Positions 30,323 to 37,621 of a stretch of DNA of 42,799 nt are shown in pieces (the first letter of the stretch is position 1; every line of letters begins with the position of its first letter). The notes beneath the pieces are model-generated. The model searched no databases. It had not been told where the DNA came from and saw only the letters and a program-made list of their open reading frames with translations. Source of the DNA: an uncultured Faecalibacterium sp. (GTDB taxonomy: Bacteria > Bacillota > Clostridia > Oscillospirales > Ruminococcaceae); contig CAKSVD010000017.1 in NCBI GenBank assembly GCA_934503275.1, positions 1 through 42,799 of the forward strand, written 5' to 3'. The translations under genes were made by a program, and so were the position numbers.

Positions 30323-32008
30323 TTGCAGGAGATTCTGGATTGTATTAAGGCCTCTCGCAAAAAGAAAAAGGAGGCCGACGAACAGCTTGATCCCATTGTG
30401 CCGGAGGAAGAACCGGAAACCGCCGGGGCAACTCCACAGCCTGCAAAACAGTACATCACAGATCTTGTTGGCGAGGATTACAAGAACTGGCATGGGATCG
30501 TGGTGCTTGATGCGGGCACGAACTCTGGCAAGACCTATTTTATTCTGAAGACATTGCTGCCGTGGGCATATGAACATCGTAAGCGTATCCTGATCCTGTG
30601 CAATCGCGAAGCTCTGCGCAACCAGATCGAGCGCGATGTGAACCGTTTGGGGCGTATAGAGGTATCCTACGAGGACTATGATCCCGCGCTTGGAGGAATT
30701 GTCAACAAACCCGCCATAGATAACAAGTATGAGCACACCATCCGTGTTGAAACATACCAGTGGCTGGAAACCTTCCTGCAAAGGAATGAAGATGCCGCTA
30801 AAACTTATCTGAGATCGTTTGATTATATCGTGTCAGACGAGTATCACTATATGGTAACGGATGCCAGCTTCAACGATCATGTGGATGCAAGCTATGAGGC
30901 TATTAAAGAGCTTTGGACGACGAAGACCTGCATCTTTATGAGCGCAACCGCCCGCCCCTTCTTTGATTATTGGGAGCTGCGGAAAATGATCCCGGAGGGG
31001 CAGCACTATCGTCTGCCAATGGATTATCGGTTTGTGTCAAGCGTGAAATTCTTTTACCGTGACGATGACGAATTGGATATCATCCGCCGGGTACAGCCGG
31101 GAGAAAAGATCCTCGTTTTTGTGAATACCATCGCCAAGCTGCGAAAACTGCGGGACAGTCTGAAGGCAGAAGGCATAGAGGATGTGGCGTGCCTGTGCTC
31201 CAAATACCGTCAGGAAGCGGAGGAATTTGACAAACTGGATGATGTGCTCAAGGGCAATGTTCTGCAGCATCAGGTCACACTGACCACAACGACTCTCTAT
31301 AATGGTGTGGATATGAAAGACCGTGCGCTGAAATATATTGTCAGTGAACTGTGGAATCCGCTCGTCAATGCGCAGATTCTTGGCCGCAAACGTCCCTTGG
31401 ATGAGGAGGATACCTGTGCGGTGTATTTGCTGCACTACCCCAAAGAACGTCTTGAAGGAACGCTTAAAAAAATCGAGAAGTATCAGCTGGAACCGGTCGA
31501 GGCGTACCGGAAATGGTTTGATAACAAGAAGGCATGGAAGGCATATTTGCATCAGCCTGAAACACTGGAAATACTGAAAAAAAGCCATACAGTCGTTTTG
31601 GACCCACTGGAAGGTGAATACTGCTGGCGGAAGCGTGCGAACTTACAGGCTCGTGTAGAACGTGTTTTCCTGCTGCAAATGCTCGAACAGGGGTATCAGA
31701 CAGAGCTGCTGAAAAAGATCGATGAAAGCCTGCTTGCAAAAGTAGAGCGCCTTGAACCGCCGCCACTGCTTGAGTATCTGGATGACCATCTGAATGAGGA
31801 ACGCTACTATCAAGATTGGCAGAAAATCTTCTTTGAGGTGGGGCACATCTACAACAAGACAGATGGACACGCCGAGAAATCGTTGCCCAGCTACACCTTT
31901 GCGCGTCAATGGTTGCATCAATATGGATATGCTCTTGGAAGTAAGCAGAAGCGATTTGAAGCAGGACAAAAGAAAATGGTCTGGTGGGTGACAAAATTAG
32001 AAAATTGA
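30323..32008 (+). CDS. DEAD/DEAH-like (SF2) helicase of accessory type
   Basis: 561-residue nucleic-acid-dependent ATPase. Walker A is AGTNSGKT (64-71), Walker B/motif II is DEYH (172-175), motif III is SAT (207-209, MSATARPF), and a C-terminal helicase half follows with EKILVFVNT and a QILGRKRPLDEEDT-like motif VI. The spelling of these motifs is unlike chromosomal recombination or RNA helicases and resembles phage/plasmid-borne SF2 proteins. The start is unclear: an in-frame stop lies at 30317-30319 and the first possible codon is TTG 30323, with only a poor ribosome-binding site. A 21-codon frame (GTG 30234 to TGA 30299) with AAGGAGGA upstream precedes it and may be a leader peptide or a broken start. 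Codon use is lower in GC than the core genes. Confidence 0.8.
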   Translation: MQEILDCIKASRKKKKEADEQLDPIVPEEEPETAGATPQPAKQYITDLVGEDYKNWHGIVVLDAGTNSGKTYFILKTLLPWAYEHRKRILILCNREALRNQIERDVNRLGRIEVSYEDYDPALGGIVNKPAIDNKYEHTIRVETYQWLETFLQRNEDAAKTYLRSFDYIVSDEYHYMVTDASFNDHVDASYEAIKELWTTKTCIFMSATARPFFDYWELRKMIPEGQHYRLPMDYRFVSSVKFFYRDDDELDIIRRVQPGEKILVFVNTIAKLRKLRDSLKAEGIEDVACLCSKYRQEAEEFDKLDDVLKGNVLQHQVTLTTTTLYNGVDMKDRALKYIVSELWNPLVNAQILGRKRPLDEEDTCAVYLLHYPKERLEGTLKKIEKYQLEPVEAYRKWFDNKKAWKAYLHQPETLEILKKSHTVVLDPLEGEYCWRKRANLQARVERVFLLQMLEQGYQTELLKKIDESLLAKVERLEPPPLLEYLDDHLNEERYYQDWQKIFFEVGHIYNKTDGHAEKSLPSYTFARQWLHQYGYALGSKQKRFEAGQKKMVWWVTKLEN

Positions 32009-32687
32009 TGCCTACGAAATTCACTCTACTATATAGAACAGTGAAAAATATAGGCACTGATGTCGCTCTGTATTCGACTTTCTTTATTTGATTTTTTTGC
32101 GTGGTTGTGTTAGCCGAGTGCTTCTTGAACGGCCGAAGCATGAGGACGGGACAGAAACGCTCGGTTAACATGATCACGCCAACGGAAATCTTGACTAAGC
32201 GAACCTGTGAGCTTTTTCAAGATTGGAGTTGATCTAAATGGTATGAGCGCCAGCGAATACCTTCCTCTTTATCAATCCTTCACCAATAGGACGTATATCA
32301 AAAAATGGCATTGATTCGATCAAAGTAAAATAGCTCAAATAATTGATGCAAATAAGTGCTGTCTGAAAATGTATGGGAGATACGTCAATTCGTCGATTAC
32401 TTATATTTTAGTAAGCGTCTACCCGGCGGATGGTATCATAAGTCATTGTCCTATCTGGACTGACGCGATTAAAAAATGAATTTCAATCAAAATATGCCGC
32501 GTTAGTGTTGACTGACATAAGGCTGCCTACATGGTGGACACCGTTTGATGACTGAATTTTGGGCTGTCAAAAGGAAGTCGCATTCCACGACCACCATGAC
32601 CTCGTACCAAACAACACGCCTCTGTCAAGACACAAAAATACCCCACTGCTCGACATAGAGTAGCGGGGTGGTGTTGTTGAGGAGTGC
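32009..32687. other. AT-rich stretch without a recognisable gene
   Basis: No open frame with a start, ribosome-binding site and reasonable composition. A hairpin CCCCACTGCTC / GAGTAGCGGGG lies at about 32641-32669. A block near 32590-32636 resembles a second block near 33140-33195 (both contain GTACCAAACA followed by CACG), which suggests duplicated remnants of a decayed gene. Confidence 0.5.
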
Positions 32688-32970
32688 TTATTTTAGAATA
32701 AAGAGATCGTCATAGCGGGCGACACCATTATAGAGCAGCTCGAGCATGGTCACGGCAGAAGGGCGACCATTTAGAGGATAGCCAGCCAGCTCCTGAACGC
32801 GCTCAGGGCAGAGATCCCATGCGACCTTGGATGCCCGGCGACGTGAATTGGTAGGGAATAGGAGCACGGCAGCAGGGTGCTTGACTATGATATATACAGT
32901 CTAAAAAGGCTTTGGCTTTGGGATGGTGACTGTAGCGAGGAATTTCCATGACACCATCGTTTGAATCCAA
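32688..32970 (-). pseudogene. Decayed gene fragment, frameshifted
   Basis: On the minus strand, a start-like segment reading MEIPRYSHHPKAKAF is followed, after a frameshift near 32880, by an intact-looking C-terminal part (HPAAVLLFPTNSRRRASKV, then ELAGYPLNGRPSAV) that stops at TAA 32688-32690. Reading across the shift gives a coherent protein tail, so this was a real gene that has lost its frame. The family is not recognised. Confidence 0.5.
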
Positions 32971-32979
32971 GAGGGGGTT

Positions 32980-33189
32980 TCAAAGGCCGAAAATCCGCCG
33001 GGGATGTGTGCTGTAGCGGCAGATTTCCATGACGCCCCTCAAGGTGTACACCACAAATTCTCGTGTATTCGTCCTGTTTTTTTTACCGACCCTCATTTTG
33101 AGGGTTGATGAAAGCGGATCAAGACGGTCTTTGTTGCGCTGATGGAATCGCCATACACGACCCTGTACCAAACAGTACGCACCTGCCAC
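32980..33189 (-). pseudogene. Second copy of the decayed gene fragment
   Basis: A 69-codon minus-strand frame contains GAYCLVQGRVW and MEICRYSTHP, which parallel ACCLVRGHG near 32620 and MEIPRYSHHP near 32950. It is therefore a diverged duplicate of the neighbouring remnant, without clear start or end. The stretch 33190-33480 holds no supported gene. Confidence 0.45.
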
Positions 33190-33484
33190 GACATAAGTTC
33201 AGATGAGGTCGCTTAGACTGACTCCATTAAGAAAGGTGTGTCCAATTTTGGACAAATGCAGACGGTGCTCAAACATGTTATCCGTGACCACAAGTGGATA
33301 CGCTCAAAAATGAGAGGTCCTCTATGTTCTATAAAACCAATAACTTTTGACCAAAAGTGGTCGAATGAAACTGTTCCCCCACAATTTCGGGGATTCCCAT
33401 AATCGAGCCGCAAATCCGCCGGGATATCTGCTGTCTGATATTAAACGCCGCTCTTTAAGTTCACTTCTTGACCGAATACCGCGT

Positions 33485-33525
33485 AAAAAAGGAGCCCTGC
33501 TACTCGTGTCTGAGCGGCAGAGCTC
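33485..33525 (-). terminator. Terminator of the leftward small-gene block
   Basis: On the minus strand GAGCTCTGC (33525-33517) pairs with GCAGGGCTC (33500-33492) apart from one mismatch, followed by CTTTTTT. Confidence 0.65.
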
Positions 33526-33542
33526 TGTTGCTTTATAGAGGG

Positions 33543-33791
33543 TCAATCCTCCCATGGCTCTTTCTTTTTCTTCGGAATCGGAATATTGTGCTTTTTGGCG
33601 TTTTCCACAAAAGCTTTGTGGCGCTCTTGTTGCTTCTGCTGGTCCAATGCATATCCGATGTTGCTGCGCACCGCATCGGCATACCTGTAATTTGCCTCGT
33701 TCCGTTGATAAATCCATTCATCGAACGGAACCCATGTTTTGTGCTGTACGATTATTTTTTGACGTGCATAGCCGGTTGGTTTCTTTCCCAT
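33543..33791 (-). CDS. Hypothetical protein (82 aa)
   Basis: Unknown basic, helical protein: MGKKPTGYARQKIIVQH, then FDEWIYQRNEANYRYADAV, QQKQQERHKAF and a Lys-rich end (PIPKKKKEPWED). ATG 33791 follows GAGGG nine bases upstream. The start lies four bases from the stop of the upstream gene, so they are co-translated. It is the last gene of the leftward block. A small nucleic-acid-associated accessory protein is possible, but nothing proves it. Confidence 0.65.
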   Translation of the reverse strand: MGKKPTGYARQKIIVQHKTWVPFDEWIYQRNEANYRYADAVRSNIGYALDQQKQQERHKAFVENAKKHNIPIPKKKKEPWED

Positions 33792-33795
33792 GATA

Positions 33796-33996
33796 TCATC
33801 CCTCTGGAAGCTCCTCGATAACATACGTTACATAGGGCAAGACTGGATTGTCCGCTTGCGCTTTCTTCAGGACAGGCTCAAGGATGTCCCGATACATCTC
33901 GGCGCGCTCACGGGTATCGAACTCTTTCTGGTATAGGATGTTTTCCTTGCCTGTGTATGTAGATAGCGCTTTGAGCACATATTTGTTTTCAGCCAT
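33796..33996 (-). CDS. Hypothetical protein (66 aa)
   Basis: Unknown small soluble protein with an alpha/beta pattern (KYVLKALSTYTGKENILYQ, then FDTRERAEMYRDILEPVLKKA, ending PYVTYVIEELPEG). ATG 33996 has AGGAGGTAAGCTT upstream, a strong ribosome-binding site. It is part of the leftward block of the island. Confidence 0.7.
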   Translation of the reverse strand: MAENKYVLKALSTYTGKENILYQKEFDTRERAEMYRDILEPVLKKAQADNPVLPYVTYVIEELPEG

Positions 33997-34048
33997 AAGC
34001 TTACCTCCTGCTGCTGATAGAAGTGGTGACGATGAGCGCAGTGTTCTA

Positions 34049-34447
34049 TTATCGCAGCTTTCTCATATATGCTTGGGACGTCCTTTTCTGGCTCTCGTAG
34101 AAGGTAACGCCAGTAACATCATCCACGACCAGATCATCATAAGGGATGCCCTTTTTGTTCAGGTGGTCAATGAACCAGCGCTTTTTCAGATAGCACCACG
34201 GGGTTCTGCTGAGGTCGCCGTAACTCGATGCAGGCCGTTCACATGAGTTGTAGGTCTTGCCGCAGATACTCCACCATTCTTTACGCACCCGCTCCCGCAT
34301 TTGCAGAACCTCAGAGGTGCCATGAAGGCCATGCTCTTCGCCATACTGATAATCTGCCTTTTTGATTTTTGCGTTCTGTCCCGCGCTGACTGCACTAGCC
34401 GCACCAAGACCCAGCATACCTAAAAATAACGAAAAAGCGCCTGCCAT
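34049..34447 (-). CDS. Hypothetical protein with N-terminal membrane/signal segment (132 aa)
   Basis: Unknown. A hydrophobic N-terminus (AGAFSLFLGMLGLGAASAVSA) is either a signal peptide cleaved after ASA/VSA or a membrane anchor. The remainder is polar and rich in aromatic and basic residues (KEWWSICGKTYN, CYLKKRWFIDHLNKKGIPYDDLVVDDVTG). ATG 34447 has AGGAGGAAACT upstream. Island gene with mobile-element-like composition. Confidence 0.65.
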   Translation of the reverse strand: MAGAFSLFLGMLGLGAASAVSAGQNAKIKKADYQYGEEHGLHGTSEVLQMRERVRKEWWSICGKTYNSCERPASSYGDLSRTPWCYLKKRWFIDHLNKKGIPYDDLVVDDVTGVTFYESQKRTSQAYMRKLR

Positions 34448-34646
34448 AATAGTTTCCTCCTGTATTTTGAAGTGTGTTTGCTTTTGCTGTACCTGAAGTC
34501 TATCAAACTATGCATCCGATAAGATGGACTTACAAGTGTGCTGTTAAAAATATGGAGCATTGTGGCTGCCGTCGCGTGAACTGATGGATGACCGCACTAT
34601 AGCGCGCAAAAAGTCTCCGGTAAGGCCTCCGGCGGCAGGGGACACC
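34448..34646. other. Gap of about 200 bases in the island
   Basis: No gene seen. On the minus strand a GC-rich CCGG-type hairpin precedes CTTTTTG near 34608-34640, perhaps a weak terminator for the XRE gene. Confidence 0.3.
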
Positions 34647-34847
34647 TCACTCGGCCAACCCCAACAGATAATCGGTCGACACCTGATAGAATTGGGCAAG
34701 CTGGATCAGATGGGGGATCTCGGGGCATTTGTCGTGCTCCCATGCGTAGACTGCCCGGCGGGTTACTCCCATCGTTCGGGCAAGGTCGGTCTGGGTATAG
34801 CCGTGCATCAGGCGTAGGTGCTGCAGACGTTCTGATATAATGGTCAT
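34647..34847 (-). CDS. XRE-family transcriptional regulator (66 aa)
   Basis: Single helix-turn-helix domain: RLQHLRLMHGYTQTDLARTMGVTRRAVYAWEHDK, with the usual end LAQFYQVSTDYLLGLAE. Such minimal XRE proteins are typical repressors of phages and mobile islands. ATG 34847 follows AAGGAGAG. Its target is unknown. It has the same architecture as the core-genome regulator at 4571. Confidence 0.85.
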   Translation of the reverse strand: MTIISERLQHLRLMHGYTQTDLARTMGVTRRAVYAWEHDKCPEIPHLIQLAQFYQVSTDYLLGLAE

Positions 34848-34966
34848 GGCTGCTCTCCTTTAAATAATGGGCGTCCTCTCACAGCCCGGCGGATCTCTGT
34901 TTTTACGGGTGCATTTTTAAACCGGCACTACTCTCACTCGTGTCCTCGCTCTCTGTCCTGCTATGG

Positions 34967-35629
34967 TTAGTCAGCCTTCACGAACAGCTCCATGCAGTCC
35001 GCGCAGATGACCCGCACGTCCTTGGTGCTCCGGATGATGGTACCGCACTTGGGGCATACCCACCGCCGGGTGCTGCTCTTTGCCTTGGGAGGTTTCGGTG
35101 CTCCGGTCTGGCTGCTGCCGGGTGCTTTGCTGCCTGCTCCGGTGCCTGCCATATCCGACCATGCCAGCCGCTCACCCATCTGGATATCCTGCCAGCCTTG
35201 GAAGATGATAAAGTCCAACAGCTCTTCGGACGGGCTCGTGATGGTCCAGCCGTACTTTTCGTGGTGGTCGACAGTCAAGCCGTGTGCCTCGGCCTGCTCC
35301 TTAAAGCGCCGGTTGTGGTAGACCCCGTTGTTGCTGGTGTCCTTGATGCCGGTCTCCATGCAGTACTCGTGCACCATCTCGTGCAGCAGGGTGGAAGCGG
35401 TCTCTTCAATGGGGCGGTCAAGGGTAGCCGACGAAATATTGATCTCATACTTGTTCTCGCCGCCTGCCTGCCAAACTTTGGAACAGGTGATATGACCGTA
35501 TGCAGACGGGGTCTTTTTCAGGCTGATGATGGGCTCGGGCAGCTTGCCTGCAAAGTAGTGCTTGTTGAGCTCGCGGAACATCTTTTCCAGCTGACCAGCA
35601 GCGCGGGAGGTTTTGACAGTCTGTTTCAT
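34967..35629 (-). CDS. SprT-like zinc metalloprotease-fold protein
   Basis: 220 residues. The catalytic zincin motif HExxH is HEMVH (83-87), within TLLHEMVHEYC, the SprT/Spartan pattern. A C-terminal zinc ribbon has C192-P-K-C195 and C209-A-D-C212. SprT-like proteins cleave DNA-bound proteins in eukaryotes; in bacterial mobile elements the role is unproven. A Pro/Gly/Ser-rich linker (about 160-187) joins the two parts. ATG 35629 is preceded by GAAAGG. Island gene, transcribed leftward. Confidence 0.85.
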   Translation of the reverse strand: MKQTVKTSRAAGQLEKMFRELNKHYFAGKLPEPIISLKKTPSAYGHITCSKVWQAGGENKYEINISSATLDRPIEETASTLLHEMVHEYCMETGIKDTSNNGVYHNRRFKEQAEAHGLTVDHHEKYGWTITSPSEELLDFIIFQGWQDIQMGERLAWSDMAGTGAGSKAPGSSQTGAPKPPKAKSSTRRWVCPKCGTIIRSTKDVRVICADCMELFVKAD

Positions 35630-35648
35630 GATTTTTCGAACCTTTCTA

Positions 35649-35677
35649 TTGATAAAAAAGGCCGGGACAGGTATAAT
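35649..35677 (+). promoter_or_regulatory. Strong rightward promoter inside the leftward block
   Basis: TTGATA (35649-35654), 17-base spacer, TATAAT (35672-35677). It faces against the surrounding genes and is followed within 80 bases by a rightward terminator. Confidence 0.65.
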
Positions 35678-35700
35678 ATTGGTGTAGCCCGCCCCGGCGG
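35654..35700 (-). terminator. Leftward terminator upstream of the SprT-like gene
   Basis: On the minus strand the GC-rich arm GCCGGGGCGGG pairs with CCTGTCCCGGC (G-U pair allowed), followed by CTTTTTTATC. It closes the gene at 35760-36035. Confidence 0.6.
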
Positions 35701-35760
35701 GTGGTTAAGGGCTCTGTACAGCGCAAACTTTGGTCGGTGGGCGCTGTATGGGGCTTTTTT
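35684..35760 (+). ncRNA. Candidate small counter-transcribed RNA (about 75 nt)
   Basis: Transcript predicted from the promoter at 35649-35677. It would contain a CCCGCCccGGCGGG hairpin and end in a 14-base-pair terminator, GCTCTGTACAGCGC (35711-35724) with GCGCTGTATGGGGC (35741-35754), followed by TTTTTT. The G-U pairs in this stem are valid only on the plus strand, supporting rightward direction. It has no open frame and runs opposite to the SprT-like and 91-residue genes, resembling antisense control RNAs of mobile elements. Confidence 0.55.
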
Positions 35761-36035
35761 CAGGTGATGCTCAGGCGGGTACCGGTGACCGTTTTGCTGT
35801 ACTGGTCGTACAGGTCGGGTACTACGGCCTTGATGGCTTTGCTGTCTAGTCGGGTACTGGAGAAATCAGACAAGCGGACTTTGTGGCAGCCTACTTCCAG
35901 ATAGTTGGTGGAGCGCTCAGCCAGTGCCTCGCGGATCTGGATCTTCAGCTGCTCCTGTTCAGCCTGTGCAGCCTCGATCAGTTGGGCGGCCTCCTTGTAC
36001 TGCTCGACAAGGGTCAGTAAAACATTGATACTCAT
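35760..36035 (-). CDS. Hypothetical protein (91 aa), dyad-controlled
   Basis: Unknown. The N-terminal half is a long amphipathic helix/coiled coil (LVEQYKEAAQLIEAAQAEQEQLKIQIREAL); the C-terminal half is mixed (STNYLEVGCHKVRLSDFSSTRLDSKAIKAVVPDLYDQYSKTV). This helix-then-small-domain layout recalls phage Gp-type accessory proteins, but I cannot name it. ATG 36035 has GAGAGGT upstream. A leftward promoter with a palindromic operator inside its spacer controls it, and it is divergent from the ribbon-helix-helix-like gene at 36263. Confidence 0.7.
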   Translation of the reverse strand: MSINVLLTLVEQYKEAAQLIEAAQAEQEQLKIQIREALAERSTNYLEVGCHKVRLSDFSSTRLDSKAIKAVVPDLYDQYSKTVTGTRLSIT

Positions 36036-36101
36036 GTGCGTACCTCTCTTCAAATCGTTGGTGAATGGTCGGATGTGAGAACCGGTGTTCCCGATGGCAC
36101 T

Positions 36102-36130
36102 AGTATACGCCTACTCCATGAAGTACGCAA
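36102..36130 (-). promoter_or_regulatory. Leftward promoter with dyad operator in its spacer
   Basis: Minus strand TTGCGT (36130-36125), exactly 17-base spacer, TATACT (36107-36102). TACTCCATGAAGTA (36112-36125), one base off a perfect dyad, fills most of the spacer. Binding there would block RNA polymerase. Confidence 0.75.
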
Positions 36131-36176
36131 GATGGAATGTTGCACAAGAAAAATAGCCATAAATTGTGGAAAATAC

Positions 36177-36228
36177 ATACTTCATGAAGTATTTGCGGAA
36201 TGGACAGCTCGAAAAGATATGATATAAT
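36177..36228 (+). promoter_or_regulatory. Second dyad operator and rightward promoter
   Basis: ATACTTCATGAAGTAT (36177-36192) is a perfect 16-base palindrome of the same sequence as the leftward operator. It sits 8 bases upstream of TGGACA (36201-36206), 16-base spacer, TATAAT (36223-36228), the probable promoter of the gene at 36263. Confidence 0.72.
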
Positions 36229-36262
36229 ACCTATAAGAGTAAACAGAAAGTTGGTGCTTCGG

Positions 36263-36499
36263 ATGGGCGGAAAAACAAGTACAGCCAGCAAACGGAAATG
36301 GAATAACGAAAATTACGAGTACACACAGCTCGTGACGCAAAAGGGCGAAAAAGAACGCATCAAACAAGCAGCAAAGCAAGCTGGGCAAAGCGTAAACGCC
36401 TATGTGGTGGAAGCTGTACGCCGCCGCATGGAGCAAGAACAGATGCTCAGTGCGTCAGACACCCCGGGGGTAGTAAAAAATCTGGAAGGGGGACGCTGA
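36263..36499 (+). CDS. Small ribbon-helix-helix-like (Arc-type) DNA-binding protein
   Basis: 78 residues. The middle reads YEYTQLVTQKGEKERIKQAAKQAGQSVNAYVVEAVRRRM, the beta strand then two helices of the Arc/MetJ/CopG fold (S-V-N-A-Y-V-x-E-A-V-x-R-R pattern). An Arg/Lys-rich N-terminus (MGGKTSTASKRKW) and a short tail flank it. ATG 36263 is chosen because the only good promoter puts the transcript start near 36235, which excludes the ATG at 36200; no strong ribosome-binding site is seen. It lies divergent from the 91-residue gene across two TACTTCATGAAGTA dyads and is the natural candidate to bind them. Confidence 0.7.
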   Translation: MGGKTSTASKRKWNNENYEYTQLVTQKGEKERIKQAAKQAGQSVNAYVVEAVRRRMEQEQMLSASDTPGVVKNLEGGR

Positions 36500-36560
36500 C
36501 CCGGTAGAATAAGATAGTTGTTCCATCTCCCCAGACCTGATTAAAATCTAGCAACAGAAG

Positions 36561-36601
36561 GCCTCTGTCTTTCACAGAAATGTGATCGGCAGGGGCTTTT
36601 T
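36561..36601 (+). terminator. Terminator after the ribbon-helix-helix gene
   Basis: GCCTCTGTC (36561-36569) pairs with GGCAGGGGC (36588-36596) with G-U pairs, followed by TTTTT. Confidence 0.7.
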
Positions 36602-37114
36602 AGCGTAAAAAAATAGCCTGACTCAGAGCGGGTGGTAGCTGCAGTGACGGGATGCTGATTGTACCTATATATAAATAGGGGCAGCAGGGAAGAGGATAAA
36701 AATTATGTAGTACTGTGCGATATACCTCGTCAGAACTCCTGACTGATGTGACGGCATGAACCGGCTTTTCCGCGCGAGGGGGCGTTCTCTATTTAACGCC
36801 TGTCATTACATCAGAGCGGCTATCCAACCAGACTGTAACCTCCAACGCCTTGGACAACTATATGACCACACATTTTATCCATCGCTGATTTCATTTGGAG
36901 TTTTCATGCGAAACTGGGCAATGTGCAAAAAAGTTTAGGTTGAATCGCATTTTTTTCTAAAACATGGATGGATACATTTCCTCGGATTTCTATTGATTCC
37001 CAGATATAACCATGATAGAATAATAAGAGAATTCAGACGGCCACGTAGAAGAACTGGTATCTTCCGTTTTGAGATGGAAGGATACGCCTTGATTGCGGTA
37101 AGGAGGTGAATCCT

Positions 37115-37330
37115 GTGGGCTTATGTCTGTTTGCGAACAATTATGTGATAGATCAAATAAAAAAGCCCACTGCTGTTTCCCTTGCTGGCGTGATGCGCAA
37201 AGGTGAAAATGAAGTGGGCTTGTTGAGGTTCTACAAAAATATGAAATATTGCATGCTAGAAGCAATGCACATGCGGCGCTTGAACTGTAGCATGACATTC
37301 TGGTTTTCATTATGGCCACATTGCATTTAA
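37115..37330 (+). CDS. Doubtful short gene (71 aa)
   Basis: GTG 37115 follows AAGGAGGTGA with ideal spacing, giving a 71-residue frame (MGLCLFANNYVIDQIKK... ending LWPHCI). But an AGCCCACT/AGTGGGCT inverted repeat, best read as a leftward terminator, lies inside it, and the protein has no recognisable fold. It could be a small real gene or a chance frame across a decayed element. Confidence 0.25.
   Translation: MGLCLFANNYVIDQIKKPTAVSLAGVMRKGENEVGLLRFYKNMKYCMLEAMHMRRLNCSMTFWFSLWPHCI
37155..37221 (-). terminator. Leftward terminator-like hairpin with long loop
   Basis: On the minus strand AAGCCCACT (37221-37213) pairs with AGTGGGCTT (37171-37163), with a 41-base loop, followed by TTTTATTTG. 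No gene is recognised upstream of it on that strand. Confidence 0.4.
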
Positions 37331-37621
37331 AATGACCTTGGGCGAAGCTGTCGTCCGAGGGCTTTTGCTTGCCCGGAGATCAGGAATAACGGCCTGCCGG
37401 TTTTAGGAAAAAAGGAACGGTTATCTAAAAGGAAGGTGCTTGCGGGAACGGTGTGAGTTAAAGGGATTACTTTATAGCAGTTTGTGTTTTTAATGCGCAA
37501 GCAGCATCCGCAAACTGCATATCGCAAATATGCCGTGTTGATAGAGCACTATTTCTGAAAATTGCGATAAAACGAATGACGATAAGAAGTGCATAGACAA
37601 GGATTTATGTGAGGAGAAAAA

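Larger units (their letters stand above)
36602..37621. other. About 1 kb of intergenic and probably decayed sequence
   Basis: Mixed composition with no convincing gene. A leftward terminator-like hairpin lies at 37155-37221. One short frame at 37115-37330 has a perfect ribosome-binding site and is listed separately. The remainder (36602-37100 and 37331-37600) shows nothing I can identify. It forms the boundary between the island and the polysaccharide locus. Confidence 0.4.

Noticed and set aside
34625..34640. Possible attachment-site copy of the tRNA-Leu 3' end (CGGCGGCA)
   Set aside because: Only eight bases match and the preceding T-arm sequence is absent; expected by chance in GC-rich DNA.
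37077..37330. Intact gene with perfect ribosome-binding site
   Set aside because: Listed only with low confidence because a terminator-like inverted repeat lies inside the frame and the product has no recognisable features.
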